64,000 bases of DNA from Closterium sp. Naga37s-1 (GCA_947471745.1 CANJKZ010001038.1:434001-498000); one strand, 5' to 3'. Positions 19,831 to 29,848 are shown, counted from the first letter of the stretch. Notes: a model not told the origin generated them from the letters alone. Numbers and translations are program-made.

Positions 19831-19934
19831 AGGAGGGGATGATAAGGGTGTTGGTATGGGGTTGCACTGGGTGTGATGGGAGTGTAGTGGATGCGTGAGG
19901 ACGCGAGCCATGAGAAGTGCAGTGAACACATTGC

Positions 19935-20232
19935 GGCCAGATGTGCTTATAGACAGTGAGGTACAACCAGATGTGCTTACAGTGAAGAGCAGCCAGATGT
20001 GCTTAAAGTGAAGTGCAACCAGATGTGCTTACAGTGAAGTGCAACCAGATGTGCTAACAGTGAAGTGCAACCAGACGTGCTTACAGTGAAGTGCAATCAG
20101 ATATGCTTAAAGTGAAGTGCAACCAGATGTGCTTACAGTGAATTGCAACCAGATGTGCTTACAGTGAAGTGCAACCAGATGTGCTTACAGTGAAGTGCAA
20201 CCAGATGTGCTTACGGTGAAATGCAAAAATCT
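19935..20232. repeat. 26-bp intron minisatellite, about 10-11 copies
   Basis: Unit ccagatgtgcttacagtgaagtgcaa. The last copy runs into the partial exon copy at 20233. A (CA)n microsatellite sits at 20482-20552. Confidence 0.85.
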
Positions 20233-20315
20233 TGCTCACAGCATAGCTCTGAATGTAGTAGAGGCTGGGGAGGAAATAGACGTCAATGCTGGTAAACCAG
20301 AAGGGGGCATGGATG
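20233..20315 (-). pseudogene. Partial copy of the WFTSFDTYCLPSLYYI exon
   Basis: Encodes HAPFWFTSIDVYFLPSLYYI, keeps the GTGAGC donor but lacks a matching acceptor and first third. Confidence 0.75.
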
Positions 20316-20353
20316 TGCTTAAAACGATGTGTGCTAGCGAAGTGCATGCTCAC

Positions 20354-20468
20354 AGCATAGCTCTTAATGTAGTAGAGGCTGGGGAGGCAGTAGGTGTCGA
20401 AGCTGGTGAACCAGAAGGGGGCGAGGTCAGCTGTCGTCCAGACGACATCACAGAACTGGTTGAGAACC
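20354..20468 (-). CDS. Fucosyltransferase-like gene, WFTSFDTYCLPSLYYI exon
   Basis: 115 nt, acceptor CGGCAG, donor GTGAGC, in phase on both sides. Encodes VLNQFCDVVWTTADLAPFWF and TSFDTYCLPSLYYIKSYA, equivalent to the 'LFFCDEDQ...W...DNYFIPSLFLIP' segment of plant FUTs. Confidence 0.8.
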
Positions 20469-20481
20469 CTGCCGGGCGGCA

Positions 20482-20538
<57 letters not shown>

Positions 20539-21024
20539 ACACACACACACATACTCGGGAATAGACGGAAAGAAGGGGAGAGAGAGAGAGTTGAAAAGGA
20601 ACTGGAATGTAATGACTTGCCTAACCAGCACCCCCACCTAATGCTGACAGCTAGAGAAACATGTGTCCTAGACTGCATGCAACAGAGTCTATTTTCGAGT
20701 GGACTCAAGAATAGATTCCAACGCACCTCCTGGGCTGCATGCCGCAGGCCAAGCATGGGAAGGGAGAGAAGGCCTACGGAGGCAAGATTGCTGGCAAGGC
20801 AAGGCAGTAGCGGTTCTATCATCTGAAAGGCTTGGTGAATGCAAGGGTTCAGCAAGGCTGCAGTCGAATGTAATGTGCGCAGCAAGAGGAGGAGCCGCCT
20901 TATGCTTTGAATGCAATGTGCGCAGCAGCAGCAAGAGGAGCTGATCTGTGCATCGCTGGAGCAGGAAAAGGAGGACGTAGTGGCGACGCTCTTGGTGCTT
21001 GGTGCGATAACGGAGAATGTGGTC

Positions 21025-21592
21025 CGTGGTATGGTATGATGGATGGTGGTATGGCATGATGGATGGTGGTATGGTATGATGGATGGTGGTATGGCATGAT
21101 GGATGGTGGTATGGCATGATGGATGGTGGTATGGCATGATGGATGGTGGTATGGCATGATGGATGGTGGTATGGCATGATGGATGGTGGTATGGCATGAT
21201 GGATGGTGGTATGGCATGATGGATGGTGGTATGGCATGAGTTATGGTGGTATGGCATGATGGATGGTGGTATGGCATGATGGATGGTGGTATGGCATGAT
21301 GGATGGTTGTATGGCATGATGGATGGTGGTATGGCATGATGGATGGTGGTATGGCATGATGGATGGTGGTATGGCATGATGGATGGTGGTATGGCATGAT
21401 GGATGGTGGTATGGCATGATGGATGGTGGTATGGCATGATGGATGGTTGTATGGCATGATGGATGGTGGTATGGCATGATGGATGGTGGTATGGCATGAC
21501 GGATGGTGGTATGGCATGATGGATGGTGGTATGGCATGATGGATGGTGGTATGGCATGATGGATGGTGGTATGGCATGATGGAAGGTGACAT
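21025..21592. repeat. 20-bp minisatellite, about 28 copies
   Basis: Very uniform array of atggtggtatggcatgatgg in a fucosyltransferase intron. Since 20 is not a multiple of three, the unit is translated differently in successive copies; the long ORFs over it are artefacts. Confidence 0.9.
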
Positions 21593-21936
21593 AGATGACA
21601 TAGATAATATGGAGAACGCTAATATAAATGGAGAGCGGTTTTTGAGGCGCCTCAAAAACCACCTCAATGCACGCTAATATAAATGGAGAGCGCAATCACA
21701 CATGTGTGGTGCAGAGGTGCGACATGGACCCCTTACTTTTGAGGCGCCTCAAAAGTCATCACCTGTGCGGTGCAGTGCAGTGCAGAGGTGCAACCACGTG
21801 GACCCCTTATTCACAATGTCCCTCTCCAGCCAGCTCGTCGAACCAACAGCATCCACCATTTTGAATTGAAAAAAGCAAGCAAACAAACAAACAAACAAAC
21901 AAACAAAGAACAACGTGAACTGAACCGTCCCCTCAC

Positions 21937-22051
21937 CTGTAGTGAAGGTCGATCCACACAGAGCCGTTCTGCGCCACTTCTCCCTCCAGATGCCGCGTTG
22001 CCGCCGGCACGCGCTTCCACATCGATGCTTTCTTCAGCCGCTCCGCCATGC
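21937..22051 (-). CDS. Fucosyltransferase-like gene, exon with GSVWIDLHY
   Basis: 115 nt, acceptor CTGTCAG, donor GTGAGG. Encodes MAERLKKASMWKRVP and AQNGSVWIDLHY, corresponding to the family segment 'PAFLYLHL.HDY'. It splices in phase to the next exon. A partial copy (DMAERLHAAHPSVCKEV) sits upstream at about 22145-22215 within a direct repeat that spans 22050-22310. Confidence 0.65.
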
Positions 22052-22565
22052 CTGACAGATGCAGCCGTGGATTAGGCACCGCAGCCGCCAGCAGCACACT
22101 GGGATGGGGTGGGGAGGAGGGCGAAGCAAAGGGTCTGGAGCAGCAGTAGCAAACCCACTTCCTTGCAAACCGATGGGTGTGCTGCATGCAACCGTTCGGC
22201 CATATCCGCCAGACGAATCTGTGGTCTTGCCACCGCGGCCGCCAGCAGCAGACTGGGGTGGGGTGGGGAGGAGGGCAAAGCTAAGGGTCTGGAGCAGCAG
22301 TAACATGAGAAAGTTGATTTGGGCAAGATGGGAGAGCGATGGGGTGAGAAGGCGACTGCTTTGTGCCAGCCCCTGGCCTCCCCGGACGCACCCGCTTCCT
22401 TGCAGCTGCTGCATTCATGGCTTTGGCATTCAGCCTGCAGGAGATGCAAGGGGGTGGAGCGGGGTGGAGAGGAGTGGGGTGTGGTGGGGTGGGGAGGAGG
22501 GTGGAGCAATGCATCTAGAGCAATAAATCCTCCCTCGTATACAGCCAGCCAGCACAAGCCCAAAG

Positions 22566-22707
22566 CGTCCACAGCCGACCCAAGCCTCACCCATACACAG
22601 CCGAACCAAGCCTCACCCATACACAGCCGAACCAAGCCTCACCCATACACAGCCAAACCAAGCCTCACCCATACACAGCCGAACCAAGCCTTACTCGTAT
22701 ACAGCCG
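22566..22707 (-). repeat. 26-bp tandem repeat containing the exon 3' edge and donor site
   Basis: About five copies of a 26-bp unit on the minus strand, CGGCTGTGTATGGGTGAGGC-type, continuous with the intact exon end CGGCTGTATACGAGTAAGGC. Each copy carries a GT donor, so this array multiplies possible 5' splice sites. Confidence 0.75.
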
Positions 22708-22854
22708 GTTGGACGGTCCAGGAGGTGTTGGCGCGGGCAAAGGGGTTGCAGAAGCGGCGGGTGAGGAATCCGTTGGGCGGCGCAATGATGACACGGTTGG
22801 TGAGCAGGCCGAGCACAAAGGAGATCACGTACGATACGATTCGATTGCCCACTC
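22695..22854 (-). CDS. Fucosyltransferase-like gene, GVGNR exon
   Basis: 160 nt, acceptor CCTCAG, donor GTAAGG. Encodes VGNRIVSYVISFVLGLLTN, then IIAPPNGFLTRRFCNPF and TSWTVQPAVY. This matches the signature fucosyltransferase loop and the DLFCEPF...SWLLP region of plant FUTs. The phase to the following exon is off unless an alternative donor in the adjacent 26-bp repeats is used. Confidence 0.78.
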
Positions 22855-22921
22855 CTGAGGTTTGGGGTTTGAAGGTGTAAGGTTTAAGGGTGAGTGCCAA
22901 TCAAGGGGAAGGCGGATTGGT

Positions 22922-23035
22922 TGGTGAGCAGGCCGAGCACAAAGGAGATCACATACGATACGATTCGATTACCCACTCCTGTGGGGTGCGCGGGTGGTGA
23001 GGGGAAGGCGGATTGGTTGGTGAGCAGGATATGAC
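22922..23035 (-). pseudogene. Truncated copies of the GVGNR exon
   Basis: 22922-22981 repeats acceptor and first about 60 nt of the exon nearly unchanged (GVGNRIVSYVISF...LLTN), then diverges. 23008-23030 repeats a shorter piece. Confidence 0.75.
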
Positions 23036-23045
23036 GAAACCTTTT

Positions 23046-23312
23046 GGATCCTGACATGCATCTGACATGCATCTGACATGCATCTGACATGCATCTGACA
23101 TGCATTTGACATGCATCTGACGTGCATCTGACGTGCATCTGACGTGCATCTGACGTGCACAAAGTGGAAGGCAGAGATCAGGTCGGTTGCGGTGAAAGGG
23201 CAAAAGACAAGGGCGAAAGACAAGCGCAAAAGACAAGGGCAAAAGACAAGGGCAAAAGACAAGGGCAAAAGACAAGGGCAAAAGACAAGGGCGAAAGACA
23301 AGGGCAAAAGAC
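23046..23312. repeat. Two intron minisatellites (11 bp and 13 bp)
   Basis: 23050-23158: about ten copies of an 11-bp unit (atctgacatgc). 23212-23312: about eight copies of a 13-bp unit (aaaagacaagggc). Both lie in fucosyltransferase introns. Confidence 0.85.
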
Positions 23313-23324
23313 ACGCTCACCACG

Positions 23325-23510
23325 ACTCAGGTCGTGAATCGCAAGGTAGCAGCACTGCTGCGCGTCCTGTACGGCCCATATCGCAGCACCCCTTGGTCAT
23401 TGGAGAGTCAGAGAGGGAGGAGTTTGTAGCTGACTCATATATCTGCCCCTCAAGCACTCACCACGACTCAGGTCGTGAACCACAACGTAGCGGCACGGCT
23501 TCCTCGTGAA
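23325..23510 (-). pseudogene. Two broken copies of the CRYIMIHDLS exon
   Basis: 23330-23395 repeats the exon with a 5-nt length change and a damaged acceptor. 23450-23507 repeats its 3' half and stops exactly at the arm of a fold-back (23507-23558). A further 5' fragment lies at 23870-23912. Confidence 0.7.
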
Positions 23511-23576
23511 ACAAGTAAGTCTTAGTTTTTGAGACGTCTCAAAAGCTTACTTGTTTCATGTGCCTCAAGCACTCAC

Positions 23577-23650
23577 CTCGGCTCAGGTCGTGAATCATAA
23601 TGTAGCGGCACGGCTTCCTGTCCGGCCCGTACCGTGGCACCCCTTGGTCC
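23577..23650 (-). CDS. Fucosyltransferase-like gene, exon with CRYIMIHDLS
   Basis: 74 nt, acceptor CTCCAG, donor GTGAGT. Encodes YGPDRKPCRYIMIHDLSR and splices in phase to the next exon, giving ...HDLSRGVGNR. In GT37 enzymes this is the strand leading into the GDP-fucose-binding loop. Confidence 0.72.
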
Positions 23651-23697
23651 CTGGAGATTGAGAGGAGGGGGGGTGGGGGGAGCGAAGAGAGGAGGAG

Positions 23698-23882
23698 GGT
23701 TGCCAGAGAGGGTTGCCAGAGAGGGTTGCCAGAAAGGGTTGCCTGACAGGGTTGCCTGACAGGGTTGCCTGACAGGGTTGCCTGACAGGGTTGCCTGACA
23801 GGGTTGCCTGACAGGGTTGCCTGACAGGTTTGCCTGACAGGTTTGCCTGACAGGGTTGCCTGACAGGGTTGCCTGTCCGGCC
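23698..23882. repeat. 13-bp minisatellite grown from an exon fragment
   Basis: About 14 copies of a 13-bp unit (acagggttgcctg and variants). The right end runs into a partial copy of the 23577-23650 exon (GTGCC.TGG.GCGGGCCGGACAGG), so the array appears to start inside that exon fragment. Confidence 0.75.
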
Positions 23883-24586
23883 CGCGCCATGGCACCCCTG
23901 GCCTCTGGAGAATGAGAGAGGTGGTGAGGGGAGGAAAGGGGAGCAGAGGAGAGGAGGAGCCAGCATGGGGAGAGACTTCCGAAGCCAAGGGCACCCTTTA
24001 AACCCTAGAGCAGTGCGGTGAGGTGTGGGGAGGGGAGGGGTTATGGGGAGGGACATTACCCAAAGCAAAGGGATGCCTACTGGAGAGGCAACACTCAGTA
24101 ACTGGAGAGCGAGAGAGGCAACGGGAGAAGGGAGACGGACAGATGAAAAAACTGGAAGGAAGAGTAGGAAGAGAGGGTGGCAGTGCAGAGGGGAGAGAGG
24201 ATGGTTGTGAGTGGAGGTTGGAGAGCCGAGCTGGAGGGAAGTTGGGAGGGTGGAAGGATGGGGATGATGGGGATGGTGGGGAGGGTGGGGAGGGTAGGGG
24301 GGGTAAGGAAAGTGTGGGGAGTGTGGACAGGGGAGGAGGTGTGGGGAGTGTGGACAGGGGAGGAGGGGTAAGGAAAGTGTGGGGAGTGTGGACAGGGGAG
24401 GAGGGGAAGGCAACAAGAGAGGCATAAGAGAGGCAAAAGATGGTTACCCGAACCTGGTTACATGGTTATGCGAACCTGGTTACATGGTTACGCAAATCTG
24501 GTTATATGGTTGCATAAAAGGCGCACTTCCACAGACGCGTCACGCAAGCACGGATATCAAAACACCCCTTCCTTACAGACGCTTAC

Positions 24587-24757
24587 ATCCCTTATGAGAC
24601 TCTCAGAAGCTAGAACCCAGCCCACCACGCACCAGTCTTTCCTGTTGCGCACCCACTGCCAGTCCTCCACCCTGCCTTGGCTCACGCACTCCCTCTGCAT
24701 CGCCTCAAACGCCACCACGGCATCCACAAACGCCTGTGACGGGTGTGACTGGTCCGC
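24587..24757 (-). CDS. Fucosyltransferase-like gene, exon around AFVDAVVAFEAMQREC
   Basis: 171 nt between acceptor (...CGCAG before GCGGACCAG) and donor GTAAGC. It aligns by position with the family's 'LRxYExLHxRC' segment that precedes the catalytic domain. Phase to the next recognised exon does not match directly, so an exon or a different donor between them is likely missing from this model. Confidence 0.5.
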
Positions 24758-24872
24758 CTGCGAGAGACACACACGGGGTAATAGAGGGGACCAGGGGGAT
24801 TGTGGCATATGTGTGAGTCGACTGTCGACTGAGAGAGTTCCTCCATCCCCCCTTCCCATCCTGGCTCACTCT

Positions 24873-25052
24873 CACACACTCCCTCTGCATCGCCTCAAAC
24901 GCCACCACGCCGCCACAAACGCCTGTGAGGAGGGGGGCTGGTCCGCCTGTGCGGAGGGGGCCTGGTCCGCCTGTGCGGAGGGGGCCTGGTCCGCCTGTGC
25001 GGAGGGGGCCTGGTCCGCCTGTGAAGAGGGGGGCTGGTCCGCCTGTGCGCCA
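24873..25052 (-). repeat. Broken exon copy plus 24-bp acceptor-bearing repeat
   Basis: A frameshifted copy of the exon start (24873-24926) is preceded on the minus strand by about five copies of a 24-bp unit, each containing CACAG followed by GCGGACC, the same acceptor junction as the intact exon. Confidence 0.75.
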
Positions 25053-25269
25053 CATACGGGGGAGTGGAGAGAAGCAGCGGGCGAGAAAGACACGTGGTAA
25101 ACATAGTATTAAACGGACACGTGGTAAACATAGTATTAAACGGACACGTGGTAAACAGCAAACGGGCACGGACATGCATGGTATGTGCTACCCTTCCCAC
25201 CATGCCGTATACACTACACATGCCCCTCCCACACCGTATGCTACACATGCCCCCCCAAACGTACCATGT

Positions 25270-25775
25270 GCAACACACGCCCCTCCCATACACAACTAGA
25301 GCAACACACGCCCCTCCCATACACAACTAGAGCAACACACGCCCCTCCCATACACAACTAGAGCAACACACGCCCCTCCCATACACAACTAGAGCAACAC
25401 ACCCCCTCCCATACACAACTAGAGCAACACACGCCCCTCCCATACACAACTAGAGCAACACACGCCCCTCCCACACACAACTAGAGCAACACACGCCCCT
25501 CCCATACACAACTAGAGCAACACACGCCCCTCCCATACACAACTAGAGCAACACACCCCCTCCCATACACAACTAGAGCAACACACGCCCTCCCATACAC
25601 AACTAGAGCAACACACGCCCTCCCATACACAACTAGAGCAACACACGCCCCTCCCACACACAACTAGAGCAACACACGCCCCTCCCACACACAACTAGAG
25701 CAACACACGCCCCTCCCACACACAACTAGAGCAACACACGCCCCTCCCACACACACCGTGTGCAACACACGCTCC
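25270..25775. repeat. 31-bp intron minisatellite, about 16 copies
   Basis: Unit gcaacacacgcccctcccatacacaactaga with small length variants, between the two 5'-most recognised exons of the fucosyltransferase gene. Confidence 0.9.
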
Positions 25776-25787
25776 TCACACACGCAC

Positions 25788-26165
25788 CGTGTGGTACAGA
25801 TGCCGCTCCTGCTGGCTCCAGCACGCGTCAGGTGTGCGGTAGCGCATGTGATGCCACGCAGCCCTGGCGTTGAATCTGGACGGCGGATCCGGCAGCTCAA
25901 ACACTCCCTTGAACTTCCCGTTGCTCGCCCTGCCGCTTTCGCCGTTACCGCTGCCACTGTCGCCGCTGTCGCCGGTGCCGCTGCCGCCACTGCCACTCTC
26001 ACCAGCGTTGCTTAACCCATTCCCCGCATCCCCGGCATAACCCCCAATGAAGTCCGCCAGTCCTGACGCTGCACCGTCTCCTGCGTCGCCCCCGCTTCCT
26101 GCGCCATCCCCGCTTCCTGCGCCATCCCCGCCTCCTGCACCGCCTATCTGCGCATCCTTTTCGTC
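25788..26165 (-). CDS. Fucosyltransferase-like gene, 5'-most recognised exon
   Basis: Open segment with a Gly/Ser/Asp-rich linker followed by KFKGVFELPDPPSRFNARAA and CWSQQERHLYH, ending at a donor GTGCGTG (plus-strand complement 25781-25787). The linker would suit the stem region of a Golgi enzyme. The upstream boundary is uncertain: a poly-C tract (complement of 26170-26201) precedes it and could be a polypyrimidine tract. A start codon and signal anchor upstream were not convincingly found. Confidence 0.5.
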
Positions 26166-28080
26166 AGAAACAGCGCAAGGGGGGGGGGGGGGGGGGGGGG
26201 GGTTGTGGGGGGAATGTCCGGAGGGAGAGTGAAGGGTGGGGGGAACGTTGGGAGGGGGTAACGTGGGAAGGGGGGAACGTCGGGAGGAGGGGACGTGGGG
26301 AGGGGGGAACATTCAAAGTGGGGGAAGAGGGGATAGAGTAATGGGAGGGGGGAATGTGGGGGAAGAGGAACGAAGGGGGAGAGTGGGAAAGAGGGGGAGG
26401 GAAGGGGAAATGTGGGAAGGAGGGGAAGGGAAGAGGGAATGTGAGAATTAGGGAAAGGGGAATGGGAATAGGGGTCCGAGAGATGCGACGGGTGATGCTA
26501 GATTCGGCCCGGAAGTTGCGGGGAGAGGAGAGCCGCGTCAACGGCAGGGCAGGTGCAAGCTCGGGGGTAAGGGTGTGAGGCGCATGGTAGGCGGAAGCTG
26601 CAGGGATGGGAGAGTGTGAGCCACAGGACAAGACAGCCTGTGGGAAAAGGCTGGAAACGTTGGGCTTCTTTTAACGTCAAATAGCCTGATTCCGCCAGAG
26701 GATCGGCATCGGCAGGCCTGGGAACTGAAGATGGGGGTGTTCGTGTGAGGAATATTCTAAACGTGGGGCAGCGTTCGCTAAATTATGAGTTCTTGAATTA
26801 GCCATAGTCGCCGCGTGAACTTCCAAAATAAAAAAGAAGAAAACAAACAAAACAAAATAAAACAAAACAACTTGTATGATTGACTCATCTTTAGTTAGAA
26901 TGCCTAAGGTGAGTGAAAGCACATCCAGCGTCTAGTATCCTCCATAGACACACGGTAGCGAGTAGCCTCGTACCTGGGATCGCGATGCTGGTAACCAGGC
27001 GAGCGACAGTAACAAGAGGAGAAACGCAGACGCCACGAACACGCCTAGCGGTCGACGAACTGATCTCCACCGTTGCAAACCGACTTCGAACATTCTAGCT
27101 AGCAGTGCTATTTAGGAGCTGCGGGTAAATGCTCGTGAGGCCGAGCAGCAATAGAGGATCTACGGGTCACCGCTGATAAATACGATATGTGCTAGTGAAT
27201 CTGCATTTGTATATTCGTCAGTCAACGCAGCTGCTGAACGTCAGTCGATCTTGAGATGTCGACGCACCATCTCACTTGATGGCACATGGAGGAACGGAAC
27301 CCCAGTAGCGCAATTACGTCTAGATACCGAGTAGGGTTTCTCACCTACGACGGCACAATCGACTCACTTATACGATGCGAGTGGCAATTTCTTATCCAAG
27401 AAAATTATCGCACTGAAAAGGTGTGAACGGGGAACCCCGGTAGCGTACCCACTACCGACTACAAGATAACGAGCAGGGTTCCTAACGCACGACTGCACAA
27501 TCGACTCGCATATACGATGCGAGTGGCAATCTGCTGCTTAAGATGGTCGTCACTGAAAAGGCATGAACGGAAACCCCATAGCGTACTCCCTACGGACTAC
27601 AAATTAACGAGCAGGGTTCCTCACGCATCGACTCGTTTGTACGATGCAAATGGTAACTTTATCCAGAGCGCAAACGGTGTTTAACATGCTACTGTACGAG
27701 ATTGTAAATCTCGTGGATACGAACCAAACGCCGTCTGCGACGCGAGAGGAGCCTGCAACCTAAAACGCGCGAATCAAGGATGAGCAAATGCTGCTCATAA
27801 TGCCACACAAAGAATGTGACTTCAGTGCCGTGTGCGTGCCGTGTCCGTAACTTATGGAGAGGGTGGGTGGAAAGTTGCCCATGATCTGATAAGTGTGGTT
27901 TGAAAAACCGCTTTGGGTTTCCCGCGCGTTTCGCCCACTCTGACTGGGCACACACAACGCAGTGCCTTGGGATTGGTAGCGCATCGTGTCAGGTATCGGC
28001 GACGTGAGCACTACGACGGGAGCACAACGTAACAACTGTACTCAAGGGAACCTGGTTGTCGTTTAGGAAAGAATACATGC
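26166..28080. other. Intergenic region
   Basis: 26170-26201 is a poly-G tract; 26210-26470 is purine-rich. No supported gene. 27292-27658 holds three diverged tandem copies of a 133-140-bp unit (each starts gaacgg.aacccc and contains acgatgc.agtgg). Confidence 0.6.
27292..27658. repeat. 133-140-bp tandem repeat, three copies
   Basis: Copies start at 27292, 27425 and 27565. Shared blocks: gaacgg..accccggtagcg, gagcagggttcct, cgactcg..tacgatgcgagtggcaa. Confidence 0.75.
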
Positions 28081-29848
28081 TGTTATGAGTTGTAAAAGAG
28101 AGTGCGGGAATAACGAATAAAGATGTGACTAAATGAACTGAGAATACAATGAAGGCACAGACTAATGTAGGAGCTAGCCTAGCTAGGAGGGAACCTCGGA
28201 CGAGCGAGGTTGGGTGCAGGTTTGGCGATGGGAAATGCTGAAGGCGACGCGAGGAGCCTCGGCAGCGTTGAGATCGGCCGAACGTGTAAAGTCCGAAAGT
28301 CGGGGCTGTACGCGAAGCAGTCAACCCCGATAAGGAATTCGGGAAAAAACCTTACACTACCCTTCCCCCCCCCTTAAGAAAGGTGGTCAATATCCGGAAC
28401 ACGCTTGCGCGCCAGGTAATCACCAACAAGAGGTGAGGCGCCCAGCGAGGCGGATGGCACCCTCGTGTCGTCTTCACTGGTGCGATCAGTCCAACGGATG
28501 AGGAAATCAACGTGGCGACCAGCTGCATCAAGGCGAACCCGATGTGCTAGAATCTTCGATTTGTCAAGAGTCGGCTCCGGGACAGGTCGTGCTGTTGGGG
28601 CAGCATTTTGTCGCGCGATGTCTGTCGTGGCTGGCACGAACTTTCGAAGCAGGCTGACGTGGAAGGTGTCATGGATGCGCCAGTCATCGGGTAGCAACAG
28701 CTTCGCGGTGACAGGTGTCTGTCAGAATGTTATTATCTAGCCTGTAGTGGGGTGCTCTGTAGCGGGTACAACCCAACTAGGGTTTGCTATATGTATCCCC
28801 ATTGCTGCTAGTGAACCCCCTTCTTTGCCTAAACTTTCTCTTGCCTAGCTAGGACTTTTCTAGCTGTGGCTCCTCACTATAGCTACTATTCTCACGGTGT
28901 CACCATCTTGATAATCTTGACAGGCCCACAAAATCGGGGCCGAAGTTTCGACGGGCCGGGCAGGTGCAGATTCTTCGTGTCAAGTAGCTTTAGTTGCCTA
29001 GCTGCCAAGGTGAGTTCCCGTCGTAGGAGGTCGGTGTATTTTCGGGAAGTGATATTCGCCTTGCGAATTGCGTCCGCATCCTTTTCCCGAACTTCCTGAA
29101 GTTTCGTCACAAATGTTTGTGACCTCGGGACCGGGTTGTCGAGTGTAGTCGTTGTAGGCACCGTCGGGTCCATCTCGTAATTAAGGAAAAACGGGGAGCG
29201 ATTAGTCGTGCTGGACGGAGCGTTGTTGAATGCAAACTCCAGCATGGCGAGTGAGTCTTCCCAGCGAGCAGGGTCGGGGCAGTTTGTCCTAATCAGGTGA
29301 TCCATGGTCTGATTGGTCCGCTTGGTCTGGCCGTCCGTTTGCGGGTGGTATGCTGAGGAGAACTGTAGTTTCGTGCCGTACTGCGCCCACGTCTCCTTCC
29401 AGAATTTCGATGTGAACTTCGGGTCCCTGTCGCTGATGATCGCTGCGGGGATTCCGTGCAGTCGCACGACGGTCGAGATGAAGAGGCGCGCAGTTTCTTC
29501 GGCTGTGATTGTTGTACGACACGGCGGGAAGTGCGCCATTTTCGTGAGGCGATCGACGACGACGAGAACAGCGTCGTTGCCGGACGGCCCAGCTGGCATC
29601 CCCGTGACGAAGTCCATCGTCACCTGTTGCCATGGTTGCCCAGGTGGCTCCAGGGGCTGCAGCAATCCAGCTGGCCGCTGACGTGTCGATTTCATGGCTT
29701 GGCACACCCTGCATGAGGACACATTTTGCTGCACGTCGTTAGCAGAATCAGGCCAATAACAGTGGCGGTGCAACAGCTTCTGGGTTTTATCAACCCCGAA
29801 ATGTCCGGAGAGGTTAGAATCGTGCGCCAAAAGGGCGCGGATGGTGTT
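28081..29848 (-). mobile_element. Gypsy A: Ty3/gypsy remnant (integrase, chromodomain-like end, 3' LTR)
   Basis: The minus-strand frame reads the H2C2 zinc domain (GHFGVDKTQKLLHRHCYWP...CRVCQ), then integrase core MDFVTGMPAG, IISDRDPKFTSKFW and SAYHPQTDGQTKRTNQ. After a solo-LTR interruption comes IHDTFHVSLLRKF and a chromodomain-like tail (LDAAGRHVDFLIRWTD). A C-rich stretch at 28362-28378 is the polypurine tract complement, followed leftwards by a probable 3' LTR (about 28081-28356). Everything upstream of integrase is missing; the right end joins Copia C abruptly at about 29848. Confidence 0.82.
28720..28896 (+). mobile_element. Solo LTR of the short non-coding LTR family
   Basis: 177 bp, TGTCAGAATGTT...CTACTATTCTCAC, flanked by the 5-bp duplication GTGTC (28715-28719 and 28897-28901). 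Related in reverse orientation to the LTRs at 51264-51442 and 52913-53093. Removing it restores one frame across the gypsy integrase end. Confidence 0.88.

Larger units (their letters stand above)
16331..26165 (-). other. Fucosyltransferase-like gene (GT37, xyloglucan FUT type), whole locus
   Basis: Ten exon positions joined by GT-AG introns read as a plant-type alpha-fucosyltransferase of family GT37. These Golgi type II proteins transfer fucose from GDP-fucose to cell-wall xyloglucan, arabinogalactan or related glycans. Family landmarks appear in the right order: CRYIMIHDLS + GVGNRIVSYVISF (family: GLGNR..S.FLYALLT), RRFCNPF (DLFCEPF), WFTSFDTYCLPSLYYI, VFTHVARFLMHPDNRLW (VFHHLGRYLFHP..VW), HRLGVQ+IR (IGIQIR), VFVSSLN, MDMWILSFSDRLL and SSFGRTAVGLAG (STFGYVAQGLGG), then a Cys-containing tail with VSSEPC. 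From the exon at 22051 to the one at 16888 all phases match. The acceptor substrate cannot be told. The N-terminal membrane anchor and the true last exon are not identified. Confidence 0.78.

Noticed and set aside
20448-21695. 415-codon minus-strand ORF with IMPYHHPSCHTT repeats
   Set aside because: It is the 20-bp minisatellite plus an (AC)n tract inside a fucosyltransferase intron.
16331-26165. Bacterial-type operon or phage interpretation of the window
   Set aside because: GT-AG junctions, exon phases, plant-type retrotransposons and minisatellites are all eukaryotic.
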